NCBI RefSeq assembly: GCF_039941195.1 | Contig: NZ_JBDVFA010000007.1 | Coordinates: forward strand, 42,976-106,975 | DNA length: 64,000 nt | Origin: Aurantibacter_A sp039941195 | GTDB taxonomy: Bacteria > Bacteroidota > Bacteroidia > Flavobacteriales > Flavobacteriaceae | Direction: 5' to 3' | In this document: in pieces, positions 19,040 through 28,800 of the stretch | Layout: every line of letters starts with the position of its first letter | Position numbering within the stretch: the first letter of the stretch is position 1 | The notes under the pieces: generated by a model | Told to the model about the DNA's origin: nothing | What the model saw: the letters and a program-made list of their open reading frames with translations, nothing else | Databases searched by the model: none | Position numbers and translations under genes: made by a program

Positions 19040-19780
19040 TTAAGAAAAATTTGCAATTGTTTTTTCAATAATCGGCTCTAAAATTTCTAATGTTTTATTT
19101 GAAAGTCGCATAGCTTTAAGTGAATTAATCTGGTTCATGTTATGAACATCAGTAGCAATAAAGTCTATAAGGTCTTCTTCTAGTAATTTATGAGCAGATT
19201 TTTGCACTTCCTTGCCATAAAAATCAGAAAGTGATAAAAGGTTTAATTGAAATAAGATTCCTTGATCTTTATATTTTCGATACTTTTTTCTTCTACCATG
19301 AAGAAAAACATAGCGTTCTGGATGTGCTAATATAGGAAACAATCGATTTTCAGAAATTAATTGTACTGAATTATCAAAGTTAATAGAAGCTTGTAAATAT
19401 GACATCTCTATCAAAATGTAAAACTTAGACAGAGGCATCACTTGTTTATTTTGCAAAATGGATTCAAAATTGGAATCAATCATATGCTCAGCAGCTGCTT
19501 CCAAGTGCACATCTTGCATATTTGACATGGTTAAAGCATTCTTTAATAAATCTAAAGCTGTTGTAATTGAAACAATATTATTTGGATAATAGTTGTGCAT
19601 TATATGCGGTGTAGCAATAAATGAATTGCAACCAAAATCAGAAAAAGACTTAATTAACTCCAAAGAATCGTCAACCGTTTTTGCTCCATCATCAATACCT
19701 GGTAAAATATGATTATGTATGTCTACGAAACCTTCGAGACTATCGATTAAAAATTTCTTCTTACTAAAAAAATGGAGCAT
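19040..19780 (-). CDS. PHP-family tyrosine-protein phosphatase (CpsB/YwqE type)
   Basis: I used the ATG at 19780, which gives the family's usual start (MLHFFSKKKFL, 246 aa). A longer frame begins with a TTG at 19813. Metal-binding motifs of the PHP fold are present: DIHNHILPGIDDGA near the N-terminus, TPHI, the central EAAAEH, HPERY and, close to the end, ATDVHN. The family dephosphorylates the tyrosine tail of BY-kinases and so switches polysaccharide export. The matching substrate would be the Wzc-like kinase at 1980-4355. The gene converges on the second giant gene with only 26 bp between stop codons. It has no cysteine-type phosphatase motif, as expected for this metal-dependent class. 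Confidence 0.9.
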   Translation of the reverse strand: MLHFFSKKKFLIDSLEGFVDIHNHILPGIDDGAKTVDDSLELIKSFSDFGCNSFIATPHIMHNYYPNNIVSITTALDLLKNALTMSNMQDVHLEAAAEHMIDSNFESILQNKQVMPLSKFYILIEMSYLQASINFDNSVQLISENRLFPILAHPERYVFLHGRRKKYRKYKDQGILFQLNLLSLSDFYGKEVQKSAHKLLEEDLIDFIATDVHNMNQINSLKAMRLSNKTLEILEPIIEKTIANFS

Positions 19781-19873
19781 GAAATTAGTTTGTTTGCAAA
19801 AATAGTACTTCAAAATTAAACTTAAATAAGCTGCTTTTAGTATACCGCTAAAACAATGAGAAATAATTTTACA

Positions 19874-21058
19874 TTAACTGAGTTTTTCGAAAACTTGTAT
19901 AGCGATCTCTAATTCTTCATTAGTTGGAATTACTAAAATTTTGATTTTGGAATCATTTACATTTATCTCCCGAAGCGAATTCGATATAATTTTATTTTTT
20001 TTGTCATCCAGGCGGATGTCAAGATAATCCATGTCAGAGCAAACAAGTTTTCTTAATACTTGTGAGTTTTCACCAATTCCTGCAGTGAATATAATTGCGT
20101 CTAACCCGTTCATGGCGGCTGTATAAGCACCAATATATTTTTTGATTCGATATGCATTCATCTCAAGGGCTAAGATGCATTCTATATTACCTTTTTCAGC
20201 TTCCAACTGAATGTCGCGTAAATCATTATAACCAGTTAACCCAAGCATACCACTCTCTTTTGTAAGTAGTTTATTTACATCATCTAAATTATAGCCTAGT
20301 TTATTTACTAGGTAGAAAATGATTGAATGATCAATATCGCCACTTCTAGATCCCATAATTAACCCATTAGCCGGAGCAAAACCTAAAGAATGATCTATAC
20401 TTTTTCCTTCAACTATTGCGGTAGCACTGCAACCGTTGCCTAAATGAATAGAAATAATTTTACTATCGTCTTTATTTAAATAAGAAATTGCTTTTTCTGA
20501 AACATATTTATGGCTTGTACCATGAAATCCGTAAAGTTGAAGTCCATGTTTATCATAGAATGTACTCGGAATAGCATACTTGCTGGCTATTTCCGGAATG
20601 GTACGATGAAAGGCAGTATCAAAAATTGCAATCTGTTTTGCCTCCGAAAACAATTCTTCTGCAATTAGAATTCCTTCTAAATTATGGGGATTATGTAGGG
20701 GAGCTAATGGTGCAAGTTCATTAATTTTTTCTTTAACTTCATTGGTTATCAAGGTGGTTCCAACAAAATATTTACCACCATGTACCACGCGATGACCAAC
20801 AGCGGCAATTTGATTAGTGTTTTTTATTGCCCCCACGGTTTTATCTAATAAAATATCTACAATATTCTGTAAGCCATTTTTGTGTGTTAATATGCTTTTA
20901 GTTTCTTTGATATTCGTTTTATCAGACTTGTATGTAAGTACCGAATTATTGCTGCCAATTCGCTCAACCATTCCTGAGCAAATTACCTTTTCAGAAGGCA
21001 TTAGAATTAATTGGAACTTTATGGAAGAACTACCAGCGTTAATGATTAGTATATGCAT
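19874..21058 (-). CDS. ackA: acetate kinase
   Basis: At 394 aa it has the usual length. The N-terminal LIINAGSSSIKFQL, the VVHGG loop, the FDTAFH motif, HGTSHKYV, the phosphate-binding HLGNGCSA and the C-terminal FTAGIGENS stretch all match AckA of the ASKHA fold. The enzyme converts acetyl phosphate and ADP to acetate and ATP in the cytoplasm. It lies 34 bp downstream of pta on the same strand, so the two probably form one operon for acetate overflow or acetate activation. Confidence 0.98.
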   Translation of the reverse strand: MHILIINAGSSSIKFQLILMPSEKVICSGMVERIGSNNSVLTYKSDKTNIKETKSILTHKNGLQNIVDILLDKTVGAIKNTNQIAAVGHRVVHGGKYFVGTTLITNEVKEKINELAPLAPLHNPHNLEGILIAEELFSEAKQIAIFDTAFHRTIPEIASKYAIPSTFYDKHGLQLYGFHGTSHKYVSEKAISYLNKDDSKIISIHLGNGCSATAIVEGKSIDHSLGFAPANGLIMGSRSGDIDHSIIFYLVNKLGYNLDDVNKLLTKESGMLGLTGYNDLRDIQLEAEKGNIECILALEMNAYRIKKYIGAYTAAMNGLDAIIFTAGIGENSQVLRKLVCSDMDYLDIRLDDKKNKIISNSLREINVNDSKIKILVIPTNEELEIAIQVFEKLS

Positions 21059-21092
21059 ACAGAATTGTGTTTTTTATTATTAATAAAAATTC

Positions 21093-23186
21093 TTATAAAC
21101 CTTCTGCTTGTATGGCAGTGATTACTACAGTATTGAAAATATCGTCCACCGTACAACCTCGACTTAAGTCGTTTACAGGTTTATTTAGTCCTTGAAGCAT
21201 AGGTCCAATGGCTAAGGCATTGGTTTCACGTTGTACTGCTTTATAGGTGTTGTTACCTGTGTTTAGGTCTGGAAAGATAAATACCGTTGCCTTACCTGCA
21301 ACCTGAGAATCTGGTAGTTTACTTAAGCCTACTTTTAAATCTACAGCGGCATCGTATTGTATTGGACCTTCAATTTTTAATTCAGGTCTTTTCTGTTTTA
21401 CCAGTTCAGTTGCTTTTCGAACACGATCTACATCTTCTCCAATTCCTGAAGCACCAGAAGAATAAGAAAGCATTGCAATCCGCGGTTCAATTCCGAATGC
21501 TGAACTAGTATCAGCAGACGAAATTGCAATCTCCGCTAATTGTTCTGCAGTTGGATTTGGGTTAATCGCACAATCACCAAAAACTACGACTCTATCTGGT
21601 AAGCACATAAAGAATACTGAAGATACTAATGAAACATCTGGTTTGGTTTTAACAAATTGTAAGGCAGGTAAAATGGTATGCTGTGTAGTATGTACTGCAC
21701 CGGAAACCATTCCGTCTGCATGTCCTTTTTGTACCATCATAGTTCCAAAATATGAAACGTCTTCCATTAGGTCTCGAGCCATTATCATATCCACATTTTT
21801 ATGTTTACGAATCTCGAATAGGGTAGTAGCGTAATCTTCAAAATTTGGTGATGTTACTGGATTTATAATTTCGACTTTATTTAGGTCTAGGTCTAATTCT
21901 AAGTTTTTTAATTGTTCTTTAATCTTATTTTCATCACCAAGTAGCGTAATCTTAACTGCATCTATTTCAGTTAATTTTTTTGCAGCTGCTAAAATGCGCT
22001 CGTCTGTACCTTCAGGTAGTACAATGTGTTTTTTATGTGTTTTAGCCCTTTTAAGAAGATTGTACTGAAACATTCTTGGTGTTATACCTTCAGCATTAAA
22101 TGTAATTAAACTTTCTGCAAGCTTATCTGTAGAAACATATTTTTCAAAATCGCTTATTGAAATTTTAATTTTTTCTATATTTTCAGCATACATTTTCGAT
22201 TTAATTCCACCTATTTTATTGGCAATTGCAAAAGTGCCGCCGGCTACAGAAATTATAGGTACCACATCAGATAGTCCTTCAATAAGCTTACATATAGTAT
22301 CTTCTGGCGTAATACCTCCTGTTAGAACTATACCAGAAACTGCTGGATAATTAGCAGATATATTGGCCTGTAAAGCACCTAAAATGATGTCAGCTCGATC
22401 ACCAGGAGTTATTACTAATCCATTTTCTTTTAAATGAACTAGGTAATTTCTAAGTTGCATTGCACCCACACTAAATCCATCAACTTGATTGTTTATATAA
22501 GACTCGCCAAAAAGAACTTTTCCCTGTAAAGCATCTTTAATTTCTTTTACCGATGGATTTGATAAAATAGTATTTAACGGAATAGCATTAACTAAGACTG
22601 TATCCGGTAATTGTTTTTTAAGTCCATCGATTACCAATTCTAAATTTTCAGGCAATACTTTGTTCCCAATTACTGCTAGAACATTAACTCCTTTATCTCT
22701 AAAAGAATCGTAAGCTATCTGCAAATTCCCAATTAAACCTTCCAAAGTTTTATCTACTCCACTTGCAAGTAAAATCGCTGGTATGCCTAAATTTTTTGCA
22801 ACAACCACATTAATATCAAATTCGATTATATTCCCTTCTCCGGTAAAACTTGTTCCTTCAACTAAAACAAAATCAAATCGCTCTTCTATTGCTTTATATT
22901 TTTCAATAATTTTGCTTATAATTTCCTCATCACGGTTCTCATTCTTCATTTTAATAACTTCAGAACGCATAAAGGCATAAGCATCTTCAGATTTTATATC
23001 TAAATTAAAATAGGAGGATATTGTTCTTGTATGTCCATCAATTTTACCCGCTTTAAGATCATCAATTATTGGTCTGAAGTAACCTACTTTTGCAGCCTTA
23101 CCTAATAAAAGTTGCATTAATCCTAATGATACTATCGATTTACCACTGTCAGGTTCGGTTGTGGCAATATAAATTGCTTTACTCAT
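21093..23186 (-). CDS. pta: phosphate acetyltransferase, long form with BioD-like and DRTGG domains
   Basis: The 697-aa protein is close to the 714 aa of the E. coli enzyme. The N-terminal third is a P-loop BioD-like domain (IATTEPDSGKSIVSLGL, VEGTSF). The middle (about 215-330) is a DRTGG-type regulatory domain, and the C-terminal half (from about 375) is the catalytic PTA_PTB domain (LPEGTDERILAAA, MVSGAVHTT, GPMLQGLNKPVNDLSRG). It makes acetyl phosphate from acetyl-CoA. A TATCTTTG element lies on the minus strand 24 bp upstream of the ATG, and ackA follows. Confidence 0.98.
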   Translation of the reverse strand: MSKAIYIATTEPDSGKSIVSLGLMQLLLGKAAKVGYFRPIIDDLKAGKIDGHTRTISSYFNLDIKSEDAYAFMRSEVIKMKNENRDEEIISKIIEKYKAIEERFDFVLVEGTSFTGEGNIIEFDINVVVAKNLGIPAILLASGVDKTLEGLIGNLQIAYDSFRDKGVNVLAVIGNKVLPENLELVIDGLKKQLPDTVLVNAIPLNTILSNPSVKEIKDALQGKVLFGESYINNQVDGFSVGAMQLRNYLVHLKENGLVITPGDRADIILGALQANISANYPAVSGIVLTGGITPEDTICKLIEGLSDVVPIISVAGGTFAIANKIGGIKSKMYAENIEKIKISISDFEKYVSTDKLAESLITFNAEGITPRMFQYNLLKRAKTHKKHIVLPEGTDERILAAAKKLTEIDAVKITLLGDENKIKEQLKNLELDLDLNKVEIINPVTSPNFEDYATTLFEIRKHKNVDMIMARDLMEDVSYFGTMMVQKGHADGMVSGAVHTTQHTILPALQFVKTKPDVSLVSSVFFMCLPDRVVVFGDCAINPNPTAEQLAEIAISSADTSSAFGIEPRIAMLSYSSGASGIGEDVDRVRKATELVKQKRPELKIEGPIQYDAAVDLKVGLSKLPDSQVAGKATVFIFPDLNTGNNTYKAVQRETNALAIGPMLQGLNKPVNDLSRGCTVDDIFNTVVITAIQAEGL

Positions 23187-23209
23187 GTTATTTTTTTTGA
23201 ATCTATTTT

Positions 23210-23217
23210 CAAAGATA
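23210..23217 (-). promoter_or_regulatory. -7 promoter element ahead of pta-ackA
   Basis: Minus-strand TATCTTTG (plus-strand CAAAGATA) fits the Bacteroidota TAnnTTTG consensus and lies 24 bp before the pta start codon. No convincing -33 TTG was found at the usual spacing, so support rests on position and the exact -7 match. Confidence 0.55.
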
Positions 23218-23240
23218 AAGGGGGATGCCTATAACGATGA

Positions 23241-23606
23241 TTATATTTTAATAATGTCAGTTGGGGTTTCAATAAGAATGGTTTTATTTCCTCGAATTGC
23301 AATTGGCTGTTTCATAATATCAGGATTATGTCGAATCATTTTAATCCAATCATCGGAAGAAAAATCATGATGTTCAAAATGTTTTGCATATGATGGGTGT
23401 TCTTGGTTTACTAAATCTTCAATTTTGATATTTAAACGGTCTGCCAATTCTGCTATTTGGGTTCCTGTTAATTCAGTTTTTAAAATATCAACTTCATTAA
23501 TTGGCAAACCTTCACTTTTGGCATAAGCTAATGTTTGTTTTGCTCGTATAGACTTAGAACTGTAATATAAAGTTATTAGTGAATCTGCTGTGCCGATAAC
23601 GCCCAT
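23241..23606 (-). CDS. ArsC/Spx-fold protein lacking the redox cysteines
   Basis: The 121-aa protein has the layout of the thioredoxin-like ArsC family: an N-terminal β-strand (LITLYYS), a helix with KQTLAYAKSEG, the linker LPINEVDI, and the late segment IMKQPIAIRGNKTIL, which corresponds to the cis-proline loop. Where family members have a Cys or CxxC after the first strand, this one reads YYSSKSIRAKQ, and the protein contains no cysteine. Arsenate or disulfide chemistry is therefore unlikely, and a binding or regulatory role is more plausible. It lies between pta and a small unknown gene on the same strand, 54 bp from the pta start. Confidence 0.8.
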   Translation of the reverse strand: MGVIGTADSLITLYYSSKSIRAKQTLAYAKSEGLPINEVDILKTELTGTQIAELADRLNIKIEDLVNQEHPSYAKHFEHHDFSSDDWIKMIRHNPDIMKQPIAIRGNKTILIETPTDIIKI

Positions 23607-23625
23607 AAATCAGAATATTTAAGTA

Positions 23626-23880
23626 TTAACTATTACTTTTATGTTCATCTAAATAATGCTCCAAGAGTTGTTTTAAACTCTCAAGATATTCTTGCATTAC
23701 TATTTTATCCATATACGGATGTTGGCTTATTGGTAAGGTCATTGGATTTTCATCTAACGAGCGATATAGTTCTGGGTAGTTAGTTTCTATATCGGTCGTA
23801 AGTAGGGTTATTTCATTAAGTATTTTATGTAATCCTTGCATTTTATTTTTTTGATATTCATTTATGCTTTTTGCAAACAT
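23626..23880 (-). CDS. small conserved-looking protein of unknown function
   Basis: The 84-aa soluble protein is mostly predicted helix and rich in Glu, Leu and Lys, with no signal peptide or membrane segment. I do not recognise the family. It starts at an ATG and ends 19 bp upstream of the ArsC-fold gene in the same direction, so the two may be co-transcribed. Residues worth noting are the NPMTLPISQHPYMDK stretch in the middle, which breaks two helical halves. Confidence 0.65.
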   Translation of the reverse strand: MFAKSINEYQKNKMQGLHKILNEITLLTTDIETNYPELYRSLDENPMTLPISQHPYMDKIVMQEYLESLKQLLEHYLDEHKSNS

Positions 23881-24123
23881 GAATTAAGGTGATTTTTAAT
23901 GTAATCATTTTCAACAGCATATGAAAAAATAATTATTAGTTTACCCAGCCTAATCTCGAAATATTTTAACTTCTAAAATGAAAATTAACGTTATTGAACT
24001 TGTTTATTACGCTTAATCTTTCTGAGAATTTTGAATTTACTCAAAGTTATTCTACCCATTGAAATTTATAAATTATTAATTCAATACAATTAAAAATATA
24101 AAGATAGGTAGGCTATTTAGCAA

Positions 24124-24258
24124 TTACTCATTTTTCTTTTTGTCATTTTTCATCAAGTTCAACACGATTAGAACAAGTGCTAAACATACTACTCCGAAAA
24201 TGGCTATTAAAATAACTCCATAACCGTAGTTAACAAGTGGTAAAGTTTGTGAAATCAT
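24124..24258 (-). CDS. 44-aa single-span membrane protein
   Basis: This short frame begins MISQTLPLVNYGYGVI and contains one hydrophobic helix (VILIAIFGVVCLALVLIVL). It ends with a lysine-rich tail (MMKNDKKKNE), which predicts an N-out, C-in single-span protein. The start is an ATG at 24258. The balance of helix and positive tail, and its place alone in a 600-bp gap, favour a real microprotein over chance. Function is unknown. Confidence 0.55.
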   Translation of the reverse strand: MISQTLPLVNYGYGVILIAIFGVVCLALVLIVLNLMKNDKKKNE

Positions 24259-24477
24259 AAGTCAGTAATTTATTTTGTACAAATTTATGATGAAGTTAAA
24301 TTTCAAAATATGATAATTGTCACAATCAAAATGTGTTGTTGACTACTCTTAATCTTTTAAAAATCAATGTCCATTGGTTCTAGGTTTAATGTGCTATTTC
24401 GTTATTGTTAATAACTAGTAAAATTCTTCTTTTTTTTAAGAAAAAACTACTATTATTTTTACATGCTTTACTAATTT
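24259..24477. other. intergenic stretch with no recognised gene
   Basis: AT-rich spacer between the divergent 44-aa membrane protein and the 118-aa protein. I see no tRNA, convincing hairpin or TAnnTTTG element. The stretch 23881-24123 on the other side of the small gene is equally empty. Confidence 0.5.
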
Positions 24478-24834
24478 ATGAGAGAGCTAGAAATAGGAGA
24501 CAAATTATATAATGTAAAGCAAAATGGCTTTACTGATTTTGCGAGATACTCTTTTTCTGAAGTTGTAGCGCTCACAAAAACACTTGCTATTTTAAAGAAT
24601 GGTGTGCGTCTTTATAATCGACCGAGAATATCGTATATAATGGAAAATGTAGGTTATTCCGTGGCACGAAAAAAAGGAGTGCATTGGCATTTGGTTTCAC
24701 TTAAAGCCATCCGTAATGCTCAAATAGAAAATCAAAAAATTGCAGTACATGACTGGTTTGAAGCTAAGGAGTTTAGTTTAAAAGAGAAACAGATGATATA
24801 TAATCAGTTTAAGAAACTTGGGGAAGTCTCTTAG
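24478..24834 (+). CDS. 118-aa protein of unknown function
   Basis: It starts at an ATG with no signal peptide. The first half looks β-rich (RELEIGDKLYNVKQNGF, FSEVVALTKTLAILKNGVRLYN), and the second half has charged helices with a His/Trp pair (GVHWHLVS, HDWFEAKEF). I do not recognise the family. The last 26 bp overlap, tail to tail, the 3' end of the class IV aminotransferase gene on the other strand. Coding is supported by an intact frame with plausible composition rather than by homology. Confidence 0.6.
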   Translation: MRELEIGDKLYNVKQNGFTDFARYSFSEVVALTKTLAILKNGVRLYNRPRISYIMENVGYSVARKKGVHWHLVSLKAIRNAQIENQKIAVHDWFEAKEFSLKEKQMIYNQFKKLGEVS

Positions 24835-25684
24835 TTTGACTGTTTTTAAGATTTAAAAAAAGTTGTTGTATTTTTTTTGTTATCGGGCCAATCTTATTGT
24901 TTTTAATATATACATGATCATCTATCATATTTATGGCAGCTATTTGCGTTGAGGTACCGGTTAGAAAAGCTTCATTCACCATAGGTAAATCACTTTGCAT
25001 AATAGCTTCTTCTTGCACCTCAATATTATTTTTTTTGCATAGATTGATTACAATTGCCCGCGTAATTCCATTTAGAATATTTTCGTCTGCTGGATGTGTG
25101 TATACTACATCATTTTTCACGAAAAAGATGTTAGAATGGGAGGCTTCGGTAATTTTATCATCTCTATAAAAAACGGTTTCAAAATGTCCATTTTTAATTG
25201 CCCAGTCGTTTGCCATTACATTGCCTAAGAGTGAAGTCATTTTAATGTCGCATCGATGCCAGCGAAAATCTTTCTGTGTAATTACAGAAATAGGTTTGTC
25301 ATTTATTTCGGGTAGCAAAAAGGGTAGGGCATAGGCCATTACCGTTGGCTCAATATCTAAAGGAAAAGCATGTTTTCTAGGGGCAATACCTCTGGTAACT
25401 TGTATATAGATTAAACAGTCTTTATGCTCCAAGTTTGAAACTGATACTAATTTTTTTAAAATTTCGGGAAGTACAGTTACATCATATTCAATATTAATTT
25501 TATGTAGACATTCTGAAAGACGATTTAAATGTTCTTGGCCGAAGAAATAGCTACCATTTATTTGTAACATTACTTCGTAAATACCATCACCAAATAAAAA
25601 CCCTCGATCAAAAACTGATACTTTAGCCTCTGTGGATGGAATTATTTCGCCATTTAAAAATACTTTATCAGGATAGTTAGCCAT
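24809..25684 (-). CDS. class IV aminotransferase (D-amino acid / branched-chain type)
   Basis: The 291-aa protein belongs to the fold-type IV PLP enzymes. The N-terminal FDRGFLFGDGIYEV motif is typical. Lys148 in RWHRCDIKMTSLLGN aligns with the PLP lysine of D-amino acid aminotransferases (their CDIKSLNLLGN). ITEASHSNIFFV and LNGITRAIVINL form the cofactor-phosphate region. The CDIK context leans towards D-alanine-type transaminases, but branched-chain aminotransferases and aminodeoxychorismate lyases share the fold, so the substrate is not settled. It is cytoplasmic, and its 3' end overlaps the 118-aa gene. Confidence 0.9.
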   Translation of the reverse strand: MANYPDKVFLNGEIIPSTEAKVSVFDRGFLFGDGIYEVMLQINGSYFFGQEHLNRLSECLHKINIEYDVTVLPEILKKLVSVSNLEHKDCLIYIQVTRGIAPRKHAFPLDIEPTVMAYALPFLLPEINDKPISVITQKDFRWHRCDIKMTSLLGNVMANDWAIKNGHFETVFYRDDKITEASHSNIFFVKNDVVYTHPADENILNGITRAIVINLCKKNNIEVQEEAIMQSDLPMVNEAFLTGTSTQIAAINMIDDHVYIKNNKIGPITKKIQQLFLNLKNSQTKRLPQVS

Positions 25685-25792
25685 GGTTTATTGAGTTTTG
25701 TAAGTAATTGCTCAAAGTTAAAAAATTAGTAACAAGCGTTTATTAAAGTCACTAGACGTATTCTTTTTTTTTATATCTGGGCAATTTAATTA

Positions 25793-25822
25793 TTGTAAGA
25801 TTTATCTGTTATTTTATCTTTG
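25793..25822 (+). promoter_or_regulatory. promoter of the sensor kinase gene
   Basis: TTG (25793-25795), 19 bp, then TATCTTTG (25815-25822) is an exact fit to the Bacteroidota -33/-7 arrangement (TTG, N19-ish, TAnnTTTG). The start codon follows 14 bp later, leaving a very short leader. Confidence 0.75.
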
Positions 25823-25836
25823 TTTTTTAACATTCT

Positions 25837-28800
25837 ATGAAAATAAAGTACCTATTCATATTTCTTTTGTGCACCTTTTTTAGTACAAAAATTATAAATG
25901 CGCAACATATAGATTATGACAATCTAAGTTTTATTGATATCAATAAAAAGATAACAAAAAAGCCCATTTCTAGCATTATAGAAGATGATTCAGGTTTTAT
26001 TTGGATAGCAACACAGGGCGATGGAATATTTCGTTTTGATGGTCTAAATTATGAAAATTTCACCTACCACTTTGAATACCAAAATTCGCTTGAATCAAAT
26101 ATTGTTTATTGCCTGTACATAGATTCTAAAGGTCAGCTTTGGGCGGGAACTAATAGAGGGATTAGTTTATATAATAAAGATTTGAATAGATTCGAACGCA
26201 TCAATTTTAAAGAAATTGGAGGTGTAGAAGATAGTGTTGATGTTATAAGCTTAGTAGAAGATAATAATAGCAATTTAATTATTGGAACCCATTATAATGG
26301 TGCTTTTAAAATGCCACTTTTTGCTACTAAAGTTTCAAAAATTAAAACAGATGCTAAAGACATCAAGGAATTAATTTTCAGAAGATTAACTAAAAGTGTT
26401 GATGGTACCATTTATGCAGGTACAACGGAAGGGCTTTTTGTTCTGGATACTAGAAGTGAAATATTTAAAGATAAATTTCCTAATGAATTTGATGAATACA
26501 TTACTGGCATGGACATAGACCAAGAGAATAACCTTTGGTTTGGAACGATAAATGGCGGTATTTATAAGTTAGATAAGAATAGAAACAAAATTATTTCAAA
26601 AATAGAATCTTCGAATCGAAGAATTTTTTCTCTTTTATTTATTGATAATCAGTTATTAGTAGGTACTGAATTAGATGGACTTTGGTCGTACAATCGCGAC
26701 ACTCAAATTTTGCATAAATATACTGCCGATAGGCTAATCGAAAATAGTTTAGGATCACTTTCGATATGGCAAATTTATGGGGACAGCTACAATAGATTGT
26801 GGATAGGTAGTTTTGATCAAGGTATACAAGTTATTGATCGTTTTAATAGTAAATTCAATACTATTAAACATACCCCTGGTAATCCACTTTCATTACAAGG
26901 TTCTTCCGTGGCAGGTATTCAACAAAGTGTTGATGGTAAAGTTTGGATTGGTGTGCCCGGAGGGATTGACATTTACAATCCTAAAACAAAGAAGATAGAA
27001 CATGTAAATAGTAAACATAGCTCTAAAATTAAAGGATTGACCAGTACCGCTATCTTAAGTGTATTTTTAGATAGTCATGAAAATCTCTGGGTTGGCACCT
27101 GGGATAAGGGTTTGTATTACTTGGAAAAAGGTTCAAAGAAATTTATTAATTACAATACAAATACGGCTAATAATACTATTAAATCTAACGCCATATTTGG
27201 TTTTTCCGAAGATTCTAAAGGAAATATTTATTTGGCTTCTTTTCTAAAAGGAATTCATTATTACGACTCGCAAAGAAAAAGGATTTTTTATTGTGATTCG
27301 CCACCATTTGTTGAAAACGGAATAGTAAATGTCGATACAAGAGTTGTTTTCGTAGACACTGAAGATAACATTTGGGTTGGTACAAAAACAGATTTATTTA
27401 AGTTAACGCTGAAACCAGATAATAGCTTTGTCATTAATCGAATGACAAAGCTAATGAAGAAAAATGGTAAAAGTCTCAATGTAAATCCTATTCTTTCAAT
27501 ATATCAGTCTGAAGATAATACCCTTTGGATAGGAACTAATGGGAACGGTTTATTTTCTTATGACCTTAATTTAAAAACTTTTAAAGATTACACGAATTTT
27601 GATGGTTTTAGTCAGACGGTTATCAACGCCATTACAGAATCTGAAAATCACAATATTTGGGTGAATGGAAAATCTGGATTAAGCAAATTGGATTTTACTT
27701 CCAATTCCACAGACAATTATACCATTGATGACGGTTTGCTAAGTAATTATTCTCATGACAACACTTTGTTAACAACTAATGATGGCACCATTTATGTTGG
27801 AAGTTTTGAGGGTGTTAATTACTTTAAACCGCAACAATTAGTAAAGAATTATATTCCACCAAAGGTATATATATCCAATTTAAAACTATTTAATGAAGAT
27901 GTTATTCCACTTGCAAAAGACTCTCCATTAAAAAAAGAGATCTCACAAACAGCTGCTATTGAATTTAATTATAACCAATCTGTTTTCACAATTAATTATG
28001 CTAGTATAAACTTTACTAGACCCGAGAAAACCACCTATGCTTATAGGTTACAAGGTTTTGATCAAAATTGGAATTATGTAGGTAATACTACAAGTGCAAC
28101 CTATACAAATCTTAATTCTGGCGACTATGAATTTCAGGTGAAAGCTGCAAATAATGATGGGGTTTGGAGTATTATGCCAACAACGCTAGCTATTAAAATA
28201 ATTCCTGCTTGGTGGAAAACTATATGGGCTCAAATTTTTTATTTAATGTTGGGGTTATCTGCCATTTGGCTGTTTATTGACTATCGAATAGAGACTGTTA
28301 AACAGAGAACAGAAACTATTTATCAGAATAAACTTCTAAAACAAATAAATTTAGAAGAAGGCCGTCGCATAGCAAAAGAGAGCATTGCTAAAGAATTACA
28401 CGATAGTTTATTAGGTACCATTTTCGGGATTCGTTTGGGTTTAGACAATAGCAGCCAAAAAGATTATGAGCAACAGGCAAAAGACCGAAAAAAGTATGTG
28501 AATAAACTTTCAGATCTTGAGCAAGAAGTCAGAAGTATTTCACACGGACTAAGTCCAAATTTGTCTTTTTCTACACATGCTTTTACAGCGGTTATAGAAC
28601 AATTGTTAGCAGAACAATGCACCAGTAATAATATTGAATATTCGCTAAAAAGTGACGCTAAAATAAAATGGTCAACGATTCATGATGATATAAAGTTTAA
28701 CCTATATCGTATAATTCAAGAATCAATATTTAATATATTAAAACATTCGAAGGCCTCAATAGTAAGTATTACTTTCGAAAAAATAAACAACGCACTGGAG

